The notes: a model not told the origin generated them from the letters alone. DNA of 64,000 nucleotides from Caldimonas brevitalea (GCF_001017435.1 NZ_CP011371.1:4092001-4156000); one strand, 5' to 3'. Counted from the first letter of the stretch, positions 36,270 to 44,735 are shown. Numbers and translations: made by a program.

Positions 36270-37346
36270 ATGGATGCTTTCCTCCCCCGTGCACTGGTGC
36301 TCGCCTCGATCTTGTCGGCCGGCCCTGCTTCGGCCTCGCTGACGGTCTACAGCCACGACGACTTCCGCGGCCACCGGGCCACGCTGACCGACACCGCGCC
36401 CGACTTCCGCGCCTTCGACTTCAACGACCGCGCGTCCTCGCTCGTCGTGAACGGCGAGCCCTGGGAGGTCTGCAAGGAAACAGTGTTCCGCAGCCGGTGT
36501 GTCGTGCTCCCACCGGGCAGCTATCCCAACCTCGGGTCCATCGGGCTGAACGACCGCGTCTCGTCGGCGCGACCGCTCCCGCGTCACGCCGGCCACCCGT
36601 CGCACCCGCCGGCGTCACACGACGCCATCGTCTTCTTCGACGACCGCGGCTTTCATGGTCGGCAGTTCGGTGTGTCGTCGGAGGTGCACGACTTCCGGCG
36701 CCGCGGCTACAACGACCGCGCCTCTTCGGTGATGGTGTTCGAGGGCCGCTGGGAGGCCTGTGAGCATGCGGACTTCAGCGGCCGTTGTGTGGTGCTGCGC
36801 CCGGGCAGCTACCCCGATCTGGCTGCCATCGGGTTGAACGACGGGTTGTCGTCGGTGCGACGCTGGTCTCGCCGGGGAGCCCGGTATCCGGACCGTGACG
36901 TCTCGGCGCCGCTGCCTGTTTACGACTGGCGCCGCCGCCCGGCAGACCGCTTGGTTCACGTCCCGGTCGAGACCGTGCGGGCGGTCTATGCAACGCCGCA
37001 GCAACACTGTTGGGTCGAGCAGCCGCAGGCGTCGTCCAACGGCGCCGTCACCGGCGCGGTCGTGGGGGGCATCATCGGCGCCATCCTCGGCCATCAAATC
37101 GGCGAGGGCGGCAGCCATCGCGACGTCGCCACGGCCGGCGGAGCCGTCGCCGGGGTCCTCATCGGCTCACAGGTCGGCCGCGGTGCGCAGTCGCCGGCCA
37201 CACGCTGCACCGCCGGTCCCACACCCGAGCGCCCCGACTACTACGACGTCACCTATCACTTCGAGGGGATGCGGCACCACGTGCAGACGACCACGCCGCC
37301 CGGCTCCCACATCCTCGTGAATGACCGAGGAGAGCCGCGGCTCTGA
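36270..37346 (+). CDS. Exported beta/gamma-crystallin and glycine-zipper fusion protein
   Basis: The ATG at 36270, after AGGA, gives 358 aa with a signal peptide (MDAFLPRALVLASILSAGPASA). Two beta/gamma-crystallin domains follow: the first has SLTVYSHDDFRGHRATL..FNDRASSLVV and CVVLPPGSYPNL, the second DAIVFFDDRGFHGRQFGV..YNDRASSVMV and CVVLRPGSYPDL. The N/D-x-x-S motifs in both suggest calcium binding. After a linker comes a glycine-zipper membrane segment (GAVTGAVVGGIIGAILGHQI, then GGAVAGVLIGSQVGRG) as in outer-membrane 17-kDa/SlyB-like proteins. The C-terminus (YYDVTYHFEGMRHHVQTTTP) matches the end domain often seen in such proteins. I infer an outer-membrane-associated, calcium-responsive envelope protein. 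Confidence 0.9.
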   Translation: MDAFLPRALVLASILSAGPASASLTVYSHDDFRGHRATLTDTAPDFRAFDFNDRASSLVVNGEPWEVCKETVFRSRCVVLPPGSYPNLGSIGLNDRVSSARPLPRHAGHPSHPPASHDAIVFFDDRGFHGRQFGVSSEVHDFRRRGYNDRASSVMVFEGRWEACEHADFSGRCVVLRPGSYPDLAAIGLNDGLSSVRRWSRRGARYPDRDVSAPLPVYDWRRRPADRLVHVPVETVRAVYATPQQHCWVEQPQASSNGAVTGAVVGGIIGAILGHQIGEGGSHRDVATAGGAVAGVLIGSQVGRGAQSPATRCTAGPTPERPDYYDVTYHFEGMRHHVQTTTPPGSHILVNDRGEPRL

Positions 37347-37396
37347 CCCTTTGGCCTCGGTGCCCGAACGGCTGCGACCCGAGCGCGCGGCGCGGG

Positions 37397-38260
37397 TCAA
37401 TCGCAGCTGTAGCGCACGCCTCCGTCGAGCGCTCGCGGCAGCACCATGGTTCGGATGTGAGCCCGTCGGGCCGCCGCACAGAGCGCCGCACGTTCGCCCT
37501 GCAGGTTCTGGACATAACGGGTCGCGTATTCGGCGTTGAACACCGGCTTTCCCACGGCGGTAAAGGCTTGATAGGCCACGCACGCTTCCAGCTCGAAGCA
37601 CTGCTCGTTCAGCGCGAAGTCGAACTCGCCCGCCAGGGCCTCGACCTGGGCAACGTCGTTCTTGAGGCCCACCGCCAGGCCGCTGGCGTGCGCCTCGCCA
37701 GCGAGAAAGCGGTTGAACTCGAGTTGTGCGGCGGCGTCGAGATCCCAGCCGGTGTCGTGCACCCAGGCGTCGACATGGTCCGGCACCACGCCGTCGCAGC
37801 GGCGCGCCTTCGCCAGCGCGATGCGGTCTCGCACGATGGCCCTGACGCTCTCGGAGCGGATGTCGAGCCAGCGTTCCCCGGGCCCGTGTCCCAAGGGCCG
37901 TCCCATGTCGGCCCGCTTGAAGCGGCCGTGGTCAGGGCGGTGTTCTTCCGAGCTGCCGGCCGAGAAGTGGCACACCACCCGGAGGCCCCGGGCCTTCAGC
38001 GCGTCGATCGTGGGCTGCGGCGCGTCGAACAAGTCGACCGCATAGATCGACACGTCGTAGCCGGTGTTCAGCACCCCCTGCAACTGCCACTGCCAGGTGT
38101 CGTGAAGCGCGGGTTGCCAGCGTGGCATGGCCGCTCCCGGGGGCGGCAGGTGCTTGACCGTCGCGTCGCCCCCCGCGGCCGTCTCGGCGTCGTTCTGGCA
38201 CGACAGCACCCCCACCGCCACGCAGGCCACAAAGGCGGCCAGGTAGCGCATCTGCCGCAT
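37397..38260 (-). CDS. GH114 family lipoprotein, endo-alpha-1,4-polygalactosaminidase-like
   Basis: Starting at the ATG at 38260 the product is 287 aa. A GTG at 38302 overlaps the upstream stop (GTGA) and is a serious alternative that would indicate translational coupling. The N-terminus is a lipoprotein signal (VACVAVGVLSC). The catalytic domain has the GH114 order: WQWQLQG, VSIYAVDLFDAPQPTIDALK, VVCHFSAGSSEEHRPDHGRF, RWLDIRSESVRAIVRDRI, then CDGVVPDHVDAW. Family members hydrolyse alpha-1,4-linked galactosamine polymers, and the same fold is found in PelA of the Pel polysaccharide system. It forms an operon with the propeller lipoprotein upstream. Confidence 0.88.
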   Translation of the reverse strand: MRQMRYLAAFVACVAVGVLSCQNDAETAAGGDATVKHLPPPGAAMPRWQPALHDTWQWQLQGVLNTGYDVSIYAVDLFDAPQPTIDALKARGLRVVCHFSAGSSEEHRPDHGRFKRADMGRPLGHGPGERWLDIRSESVRAIVRDRIALAKARRCDGVVPDHVDAWVHDTGWDLDAAAQLEFNRFLAGEAHASGLAVGLKNDVAQVEALAGEFDFALNEQCFELEACVAYQAFTAVGKPVFNAEYATRYVQNLQGERAALCAAARRAHIRTMVLPRALDGGVRYSCD

Positions 38261-38298
38261 CAACCACGCCCGATCGTCCAGGTCAGGCTCGACGCGCT

Positions 38299-39282
38299 TC
38301 ACGGTGCATTGATGATCCACAGTGCCGTGGGCCGCGTTGCGTCCGGGTCGTCGGAGGCTTCGAAGGCGATGCGCAGGCCGTCGGGCGACCAGCTCGGCGC
38401 GCCGTTGTAGCCGCCGGACCGGGTGACGGGTCGCAGTGTTCCGCCGCTCGCCGGCACCACGGCGATTTGCGCACCGTCGCCTTCGGTCGGCGTCGCCGAA
38501 AACACCAGGCGTTGGCCGTCGGGCGAGAACGACGCGTCGGTGCAGGACCATCCCGGCGGCGTCACGCGACGCACGTCGCTGCCGTCGGGCCGCATGGTGT
38601 ACAAGGCCCATTCGTCCCCGCGCTCCAGCCGCTGGAACACGATCAGCTCGCCGCTGGGCGACCAGTTCGGCTCGCGGTCGGCCCCGCCGTGGCTGAGCCG
38701 GGTCAGGCCGCCGCCGTCGGCGTTGACTTTCCACAGCTCGGCCGAGGTTTCGCTGGCAGACGCCTCGAAGACCAGTTGCGTCCCGTCCGGCGAAAAGCTC
38801 GGCTCGATGTAAGGCGGCCCCCGATGGGTGGTGATGCGGCGTCGTTGGCTGCCGTCGGCCGCGGCGGTCCAGATCTCGTCGCTCTCGCCCACGCTGTCGC
38901 TCGAGTAGGCGATGCGTCCGGCCCGGCTCCAGCACGAGCCCGGCAGATTGACGTTGTCGGCGCCGTCATCGATGATCGCCCTCGGCGTGCCGCCTGTGCT
39001 GCCGACGGTCCACAGGCCGGCCGGCGCCCGGTTGTAGCCGCGCTGCCACCGGGTGAACACCAACTGGCGGCCGTCGGGGCTGAAGCAAGGGTTCTGTGCC
39101 GACGCCGGCCCGGAAAAGCCGATCAGGCGGCAAGCGCCGTCGGCCCGGCAACGCGGCGCGTCGACGCCGGGCGGGGTCTCGAGGGACGCCGCGGAAGCGT
39201 CATCGTTGGCGCTCCCGCCGCAGCCGGCGAGCGCCAGCACGGTGACGCTGAGCCCGAGCAGACGGGGAATGAGTGAGGGCAT
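38299..39282 (-). CDS. TolB-like beta-propeller lipoprotein
   Basis: The ATG at 39282, preceded by AAGGAG, gives 327 aa. The lipobox is VLALAGCGGS. The body is a six-bladed propeller of WD40-like/TolB repeats, each with SPDGRQLVF-type strands: CFSPDGRQLVFTRW, SFSPDGTQLVFEA, NWSPSGELIVFQR, SFSPDGQRLVFSA and SWSPDGLRIAFEA. Such propellers bind other envelope proteins or sugars. It is the first gene of a two-gene operon with the GH114 lipoprotein and is divergent from an OmpR-type two-component system, 119 bp away. Confidence 0.9.
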   Translation of the reverse strand: MPSLIPRLLGLSVTVLALAGCGGSANDDASAASLETPPGVDAPRCRADGACRLIGFSGPASAQNPCFSPDGRQLVFTRWQRGYNRAPAGLWTVGSTGGTPRAIIDDGADNVNLPGSCWSRAGRIAYSSDSVGESDEIWTAAADGSQRRRITTHRGPPYIEPSFSPDGTQLVFEASASETSAELWKVNADGGGLTRLSHGGADREPNWSPSGELIVFQRLERGDEWALYTMRPDGSDVRRVTPPGWSCTDASFSPDGQRLVFSATPTEGDGAQIAVVPASGGTLRPVTRSGGYNGAPSWSPDGLRIAFEASDDPDATRPTALWIINAP

Positions 39283-39401
39283 CGGTACTCCTTGGACTGT
39301 GCCGCTCGGGTCGGGGTGGCGGCGTGCGGCGCAGTATCGGCAACGCAAGCTGACGCGAAGCTGATGCGGCGCCGCCGGAGGCGGTGCCAAGGAGAGACAA
39401 G

Positions 39402-40070
39402 GTGAAACTGCTCGTGGTCGAGGACACCCCCGGCCTGCGCCAGGCGTTGGCCAAAGGGTTGGCAAAACTCGGCTTCGCGGTCGAGTCCGCGCACGACGGA
39501 CCGACCGGACTGTGGGCGGCCCAGCACAGCCAGGCCGACGTCATCGTGCTCGACGTGATGCTGCCCGGCTTCGACGGCCTGGAACTGTTGCGCCGCCTGC
39601 GCGGCAGCCGGGACACCACGCCGGTGCTGCTGCTGACCGCGCTGGGCGAGATCGAAGACCGGCTCGGCGGTTTCGAGGCCGGCGCCGACGACTACCTGCC
39701 CAAGCCATTCGACCTGCGCGAGCTGGCCGCGCGTGCCCGTGCGCTGGCGCGTCGACGCACCGCCGCCGTGCTGCCGGTCATCGAGCTGGACGACCTCCAG
39801 ATCGACGGGGCGCGCGCCGAGGTCCGCCGCGACGGCCTGCCGCTCCCGATGCGTAGGCGCGAGCGCTTGCTGCTCGAGCTGCTGGCGGCACATCGCGGGC
39901 AGACGGTGTCGCGCCAGGACATCGAAGCCAAGCTGTATTCGAACGAGGTCGACCTGCGGAGCAATTCGATCGAGGCCGCGGTGTCGCAGCTGCGTCGCTG
40001 GATCGACCGGCCCGGCGAGCCGTCGCGCATCGTCACGCTGCGCGGCGTCGGCTACCGGCTCGATCGATGA
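39402..40070 (+). CDS. OmpR/PhoB-type response regulator
   Basis: The start is GTG at 39402, placed 7 bases after GGAG; the upstream ATG at 39384 has no ribosome site. The product is 222 aa. The receiver has LLVVEDTPGLRQAL, phosphoacceptor Asp51 in VIVLDVMLPG, Thr in LLLTALGE and Lys in YLPKPFD. The C-terminal winged helix has RRRERLLLELLAAHRGQTVS and SIEAAVSQLRRWI, then TLRGVGYRL. It overlaps the kinase gene by 4 bp (ATGA). Its divergent neighbours are the propeller/GH114 lipoprotein genes, which are the likely targets. Confidence 0.93.
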   Translation: MKLLVVEDTPGLRQALAKGLAKLGFAVESAHDGPTGLWAAQHSQADVIVLDVMLPGFDGLELLRRLRGSRDTTPVLLLTALGEIEDRLGGFEAGADDYLPKPFDLRELAARARALARRRTAAVLPVIELDDLQIDGARAEVRRDGLPLPMRRRERLLLELLAAHRGQTVSRQDIEAKLYSNEVDLRSNSIEAAVSQLRRWIDRPGEPSRIVTLRGVGYRLDR

Positions 40071-41470
40071 GCCGCCCCGGCATCACGCGACGGCTGAGGC
40101 ACGGCATCGTCGCGGCGCTGACCCTTTCATCCGCGCTCACCTTTGCCGCGCTCTACGCGATCGGGCGTCACGAGCGCGTGCAGGCTTTCGAGCAGGCGCT
40201 GAGCGACGACCTCCGCACGATCGGCAACATCACCCAGGTCTACCCGGGCGACGACGTGTACGTCAACGTCGAGCCCGAGTCCTTGAGCCAGTACATGCAA
40301 GGCGGCACCCGCTTCTTTCAGGTGTGGGACACCCAGGACGGCGAGCTGCTCGACCGTTCGCTGTCGCTCGAGGCGCTCGACGTGTCGATCCCCCGCCCCG
40401 GAGGTGTCACCACCACGCCCCGCCGCTTCGGCGGCCGGCTGCCCGACGGCCGCGAGGTCAGCTGGACGGTCGTGCATGTGCGCGCCCATTGGGGCCTGGA
40501 CGAGGCCATGCTGAAGCGCACTCGGCAGACCATCGAAGACCACCCGGTCGACCTGCTGGTCGGCCGTTTGAGCCACGAACTCGACGACGCGCTGACGCCA
40601 CTGGCCTGGGCCTGCGTGGCCGGGGCCCTCGCGATGCCGCTGGTGGCGGCCGTGGCCCTGGCCGGGCTGGTGCCTCGCGCACTGCGGCCGCTGCATGCGC
40701 TCGGCGAGGCCGTCTCGGTGCGCAGCAGCGACGATCTGCACCCCTTCGAGGCCCAGGCCGTCGAGATGGAACCCATCGTGCAGCGGCTCAACGAGTTGCT
40801 GCAACGCATCGCTGCGGCGCGCGAGCGCGAGCGGCGCTTCCTGGCCGACGCCGCACACGAGCTGCGCACGCCGTTGACCGAGCTGCACACGCTCGCCGAC
40901 GTCGCGCTGCTCGACCCCGCCGGCAGCCCGGGGCACGCGGCGACACTCGCCGAAATGCGCGAGGTGTCACGGCGCATGGCCCGTGTCGTCGACACCTTGT
41001 TCCGCCTCTCGCGCCAGCAACGCGCCGACGAGGCGACGCCGCGCCGGCGTTTGTCGCTCGGGGCGGTGTTGCAGGAGGCGGTCCAGGCCCAGTCGCCCGC
41101 CCTGGCCGAGCGGGGACTGCAATGCCGTTGGGACGGTGACGCCGAGGTGTGGATCGACGCCGACGCGCCGATGGCGCGCGCGCTGATCGACAACCTGCTC
41201 GGCAACGCGATCGACCATGCCCCCGCCGGCTCCACTATCGAGTTGCGCCGGCATGACGGGGCCGCGGGCCCTGCGCTGAGCATCGTCAATGCGTGCAGCA
41301 CCACAGGCCAAGCGCCACCGCGCCACCCGCACCTCGGGCGCGGCCTGGCGCTCGCCGCGTTGTACGCCCAGGTGTTGCGCGCGCGCTTGGCCGCAGGCCG
41401 CGAAGGCGACCGTTTCGAGGCCAGGGTGGCATGGCCGGACGCCACCGAGCCTGGCGCAACCAACACCTGA
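40067..41470 (+). CDS. Sensor histidine kinase with degenerate ATP-binding motif
   Basis: A 467-aa kinase with membrane helices at about 12-32 and 180-203 around a 145-residue periplasmic sensor, a HAMP-like linker (LRPLHALGEAV), and the HisKA box RRFLADAAHELRTPLTEL with His264. The N box is present (LIDNLLGNAIDHAP). At the place of the G1 motif (DxGxG) it reads ALSIVNACSTTG, so the Asp that contacts adenine is missing. The G2 segment (GRGLALAALY) is recognisable. It might therefore be a weak kinase or mainly a phosphatase. It is translationally coupled to the response regulator by a 4-bp overlap. Confidence 0.9.
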   Translation: MSRPGITRRLRHGIVAALTLSSALTFAALYAIGRHERVQAFEQALSDDLRTIGNITQVYPGDDVYVNVEPESLSQYMQGGTRFFQVWDTQDGELLDRSLSLEALDVSIPRPGGVTTTPRRFGGRLPDGREVSWTVVHVRAHWGLDEAMLKRTRQTIEDHPVDLLVGRLSHELDDALTPLAWACVAGALAMPLVAAVALAGLVPRALRPLHALGEAVSVRSSDDLHPFEAQAVEMEPIVQRLNELLQRIAAARERERRFLADAAHELRTPLTELHTLADVALLDPAGSPGHAATLAEMREVSRRMARVVDTLFRLSRQQRADEATPRRRLSLGAVLQEAVQAQSPALAERGLQCRWDGDAEVWIDADAPMARALIDNLLGNAIDHAPAGSTIELRRHDGAAGPALSIVNACSTTGQAPPRHPHLGRGLALAALYAQVLRARLAAGREGDRFEARVAWPDATEPGATNT

Positions 41471-41622
41471 AGCCGGCGACCCGCAGCCTGCGCGGCCAAA
41501 CAACGCATGTGCCTCGGCGGCGTGCCTGCGTCGCCTCCCTCGACCCGTTGTTCCGGGACATCAAAGGCTCAGACATACTGTTAATGTCTGAAACGTGTCA
41601 TTGGCGTCTGAGACAGCGAACC

Positions 41623-41656
41623 GGCTGGAAGGACCGCTGTACAGCGGAAGCGGACC
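41623..41656. repeat. Palindromic repeat, site A
   Basis: GGCTGGAAGGACCGCTGTACAG and its continuation contain the perfect 14-bp palindrome CCGCTGTACAGCGG (41634-41647), followed by AAGCGGACC. On the other strand it reads GGTCCGCTTCC..., the same opening as sites B and C. It lies just before the small gene at 41683. Confidence 0.6.
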
Positions 41657-41682
41657 TTTGCCGCAAGGGCAAAATCAGTCCC

Positions 41683-41979
41683 ATGGCAGTCAATGACGAC
41701 CTGACGCTCGACTTCGAGGACGGACGAACTCCGCTCTTTGTCAGGCAAACAGTTGCAGTGGCCTTCGGCGTCCCGCTTGGGCAAGAGTTCACATGGGACT
41801 CTCTGACCCTGCTCGTGTGCGATGCTGTGCGAGCCTCTCCACCTCGCCGCATCTCCGTGCTGTCACTGCATTACATCGGGACCGTCATGCCCGACGAGGC
41901 CGAAGGGGTTCTTCGTCTCTTGCAGACGCTAAGAAGGATGCACCCTGACTTGGACATCTCCATCGCTCTGAACAGGTGA
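41683..41979 (+). CDS. Small unrecognised protein (98 aa)
   Basis: The ATG at 41683 follows AAGGGC at a suitable distance; the frame is open upstream across the kinase gene and repeat A, but that part has no coding character. The 98-aa product is acidic at its start (MAVNDDLTLDFEDG) and has a central helix and strand (FTWDSLTLLVCDAVRASPPR, then RISVLSLHYIGTVM). I do not recognise it. It is bracketed by palindromic repeats A and B and lower in GC than the kinase gene before it. Confidence 0.6.
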   Translation: MAVNDDLTLDFEDGRTPLFVRQTVAVAFGVPLGQEFTWDSLTLLVCDAVRASPPRRISVLSLHYIGTVMPDEAEGVLRLLQTLRRMHPDLDISIALNR

Positions 41980-41998
41980 GCCAGCGGTTCGCCTGCTT

Positions 41999-42039
41999 GG
42001 TCCGCTTCCAGCCTGCACCGCCGCTGTGCAGCGGAAGGG
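41999..42039. repeat. Palindromic repeat, site B
   Basis: GGTCCGCTTCCAGCCTGCAC leads into CCGCTGTGCAGCGG (42021-42034; 6-bp arms, 2-bp loop) and then AAGGG. It shares its first 16 bases, apart from one end, with site C, and its palindrome with site A. Confidence 0.6.
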
Positions 42040-42119
42040 AACGTCAGGGGCGCTAGGATTGCGGGCGGTACGCGAGGGCTCGAGGGAGCCAAGAACAATC
42101 TATTGAAGCGAAGAGCAAA

Positions 42120-42530
42120 GTGTCGAACTTCTCAAAGCAGAGGAATGTCCAGCAGCAGAACGGTTCAACTGAGGCCGCGATCCGAGCTTCAGCGCTCTAC
42201 TGGCGTACAACCGGCTGGCCTTCCGCCTTGCTTCTCACTGCTGAGGAACATGGCATAGATTGCAGGCGGTCGATAGTCGTTGATTTGGAAATCGACTTTC
42301 CGGGGATGCCCCGACTGTTCGGGCTCCTCCTGACAGCCGGCGGGCGTTTCATTGAATTTGAGATTGACACGAATCCGACGCACGACCGGATCGAATCTGT
42401 CGAGCTTTGGAAGGACGTCACCGGCGAGCAGAATCTCTCGCAGCACAACCGAGGGACTGGTTGGGGTCGAGCGGCACTCGCGCTAAAGGTTCTGGGCGAG
42501 TTGAATGCCGCGGCACAGGCTCCCGCCTAA
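42120..42530 (+). CDS. Small unrecognised protein (136 aa), likely acquired
   Basis: It starts with GTG at 42120. The 136-aa product has no signal or membrane segment. SIVVDLEIDFPGMPRLFGLL, FIEFEIDTN and SVELWKDVTGEQNLSQHNRG suggest an alpha/beta fold, reminiscent in style of small immunity or accessory proteins, but I cannot name a family. Its base composition is clearly lower in GC than the neighbours. It lies between palindromic repeats B and C, which suggests it arrived as a small mobile unit. Confidence 0.65.
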   Translation: MSNFSKQRNVQQQNGSTEAAIRASALYWRTTGWPSALLLTAEEHGIDCRRSIVVDLEIDFPGMPRLFGLLLTAGGRFIEFEIDTNPTHDRIESVELWKDVTGEQNLSQHNRGTGWGRAALALKVLGELNAAAQAPA

Positions 42531-42542
42531 GGTCGACGCGAC

Positions 42543-42585
42543 GTCCGCTTCCAGCCTGAAGCCGACTTCGGCTTTGCAGCGGAAG
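42543..42585. repeat. Palindromic repeat, site C
   Basis: GTCCGCTTCCAGCCTGAAGC is followed by a stem AAGCCG-ACTT-CGGCTT and then TGCAGCGGAAG. The first 16 bases match site B exactly. It follows the 136-aa gene by 12 bp. Confidence 0.6.
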
Positions 42586-42733
42586 CAGAAGTGCCGTCGG
42601 CGGCAACGATGGACGGCTCACGGCCAGGAGCGGCCTTCTAGACACCAGGGCTGCTTTGCGCTGTGATACACCCATCGTGACTGACCGGACTGCCCATGGT
42701 CAGCACCTGGAGAACCCTGCGCCCACGGCGTGC

Positions 42734-43411
42734 TCAAGCGTTGAACCCGACGAAGACCGCTGCTTCCGCAACGCTCTTGCGTTCGGACACTACCGCATTG
42801 GCGGGGAAGGTCTCATCGGGCCACCCGAGCGCGACGCTCTTCATGATCACCTGATCATCGGCGATACCGGCGTGTTCGCGCACCACCGGAGACTGCATGA
42901 TTCCCTGGCTGTTGATGACGCAGCCCAGGCCCCGCGACCAGGCAGCGAGGACGAGCGCCGTGGTGACTGCGCCGCAGTCGAAGGGCGTGTCGTCGCTGCC
43001 ATCGAGCACACGGTCGTAAGTGACGATGATGCAGACGGGTGCATCAAACTGGCGGAAGCCGCGCATCACCCACTCCTGGCGCATCGCCTGGTCGTCCCGA
43101 GCGATGCCCATGGCTGCGAACAGTTGCTTGGCAACGCCGACCTGACGCTCTCGATGCACCCCCGCGAAGGGCTGACCAGTCCGGAATTCGCGTGACTGAG
43201 GCACGCCGCCGGCCATTCGCTCCGTATTGCCCCTGCGAATGCGTTCGAGCGGCTCGCCCGTGACGACGTAGAAATTCCAGGGCTGCGTGTTCATCGATGA
43301 CGGTGCCCGCATGGCGAGTCCGATGATCTCCTCAATCAGCGCGCGCGGAACCGGGTCCGGCTTGTAGCCGCGGATGCTGCGGCGGCCGAACATGACCTTA
43401 TCAAACTCCAT
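42734..43411 (-). CDS. Nitroreductase family FMN oxidoreductase
   Basis: The ATG at 43411 gives 225 aa. The N-terminal nitroreductase/FMN signature is FGRRSIRGYKPDPVPRALIEEI, with MRAPSSMNTQPWNFYVVTG following (the FMN phosphate and substrate region). The C-terminal motif is RGLGCVINSQGIM, with VALGWPDETFPANAV. These enzymes reduce nitroaromatics, quinones or related compounds with NAD(P)H as homodimers. The substrate is unknown. No ribosome site stands out before the ATG. It is a single gene, convergent with the small unknown genes. Confidence 0.92.
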   Translation of the reverse strand: MEFDKVMFGRRSIRGYKPDPVPRALIEEIIGLAMRAPSSMNTQPWNFYVVTGEPLERIRRGNTERMAGGVPQSREFRTGQPFAGVHRERQVGVAKQLFAAMGIARDDQAMRQEWVMRGFRQFDAPVCIIVTYDRVLDGSDDTPFDCGAVTTALVLAAWSRGLGCVINSQGIMQSPVVREHAGIADDQVIMKSVALGWPDETFPANAVVSERKSVAEAAVFVGFNA

Positions 43412-43978
43412 GTTGTTCACGTGATCACCGTTGTGTGGGATCTGGATCTTAGGAGCGGGTCCACTTGGCTGCTGTCGCTTCGGTGTCGCGCGTGTGCCTT
43501 GTTGCATCCGTAGAGGACGTCCGAGGGCTGCACGTACTGCCGGCAGCGACCGACGCGGCTTCGTGCCCGACGTTGCCCGGCGATGCAGCGAGGCCAAGGC
43601 CAAGGTCCTCGACTCGCCGGCAGCAGTCTTTGAATGAGAGTGGGCTGGACGGCCGCTTACAGCCTGAAGCGGTCCTTCGCGGTGTCTCAAACACTGCCGC
43701 CGCGATCGCATTACCGTTGCCCCTCCGAGGACGGTGTCTCAGGCTTTCGCTGCGAAAGACTCGCTCTCGCTTCCTCGGCCGGCCGTCTCAGGCTTCATTG
43801 ACCAGAAACACCCGTATTCGGATTTCAATACGCCGCTTCGCACGCCGCCGCCATGGGACCTGCTCCCGCCCCATAGAGTCCGTCACGCAATCGAGCCGCG
43901 TCCAGGATCAGAACCAGCCCGGGCCCCTTGCGCCGGTGTGCCTGGCGTCCACCGCGCCCTACTCATCGAGGTGATGTG
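43412..43978. other. 567-bp region without a supported gene
   Basis: Two plus-strand frames are open for 80-170 codons but look like chance reading in GC-rich DNA. The region holds a fourth, weaker copy of the palindromic repeat family (43644-43675: GCTGGACGGCCGCTTACAGC and on). The promoters of the divergent nitroreductase and 246-aa genes should lie here. Confidence 0.5.
43644..43675. repeat. Palindromic repeat, site D (degenerate)
   Basis: It contains GGCCGCTTACAGCCTGAAGC, closely matching the CCGCTTCCAGCCTGAAGC core of site C with an A for C, then GGTCC. The right-hand arm is poorly preserved. Confidence 0.45.
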
Positions 43979-44719
43979 ATGAAAAGAATTGTGCAAACCG
44001 GCGGCACCATCCTGACCGGGATGGCGATCGACCGGATGTCGCAGTCGCCCCGCGAAGCGGCGCCGACCCCGCGTCCCACCGCCCCGCTGCGCCGCGGCGA
44101 CCAGATCCTGGGCGGGTTGGCACAACGGGCGCAACTGGGCTCGGAAGCGCCGAACCCCCTGGTCAACGGCAGCCTGTCGCAAATCGAAAATCGACGCAGC
44201 GTCGCCGACAAGCTGCTGAACATTGCCCGCCATCCCGAGCGCGCGGCGGACCAAGCGGCCCGCATCGTCGACGACGTGAAGTCCGACGTCGAGTTCGTGC
44301 AAGGCGCGGTCAAGATCGCCGAAGGCGGCCAGCTCACGACCGGTGACGGCATCCGGATCGCCAAGGCCGCAGCGCAGACGGCCGAGAACAAGGTGGTGGC
44401 CGTGGCGCGTGGTTTCTACGTCGGTGCGACGACCTCCGAAGCTGCCCTGCAGGACTTGACGAAGACCGTCGCGGAACGCGCCAAGTACGAAGGTCAGTCG
44501 GTGGCCGCGGGCGTCGCGGCCTCGCAAGCGCTGGCGACCGCCATCGGCATGATCCCCCACCCCGCCGCCAAGGCGGGCGCCGCGGCGATCCGCGTGTCCG
44601 GCCAGCTCGCCGCCGGCAGCAAGGCGTCGGAAGCGATGCGCGAGTTGGGGGGGCACGTCGCGGGCCCGGTGCGCGAGGAGATCGTCGCGATCGCGAAGGA
44701 AAAAAGCCGCGGCGAATGA
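43979..44719 (+). CDS. Unrecognised helical protein (246 aa)
   Basis: The ATG at 43979 follows GAGGTGAT directly; the frame is open for 17 further codons upstream. The 246-aa product has no signal peptide. After a Pro/Arg-rich stretch (residues 18-40) it is almost entirely helical and Ala-rich, with repeated amphipathic segments (DQAARIVDDVKSDVEFVQGA, SEAALQDLTKTVAERAKYEG, SQALATAIGMIPHPAAKAGA). The last of these could insert in or lie on a membrane. I cannot assign a family. It converges on prpF with 16 bp between stops. Confidence 0.75.
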   Translation: MKRIVQTGGTILTGMAIDRMSQSPREAAPTPRPTAPLRRGDQILGGLAQRAQLGSEAPNPLVNGSLSQIENRRSVADKLLNIARHPERAADQAARIVDDVKSDVEFVQGAVKIAEGGQLTTGDGIRIAKAAAQTAENKVVAVARGFYVGATTSEAALQDLTKTVAERAKYEGQSVAAGVAASQALATAIGMIPHPAAKAGAAAIRVSGQLAAGSKASEAMRELGGHVAGPVREEIVAIAKEKSRGE

Positions 44720-44735
44720 AGGCCGCGGCCGCGTC

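Noticed and set aside
41623..42585. Integron cassette array
   Set aside because: No integrase and no attC core sites (GTTRRRY) were seen at the repeats, so I describe it only as cassette-like.
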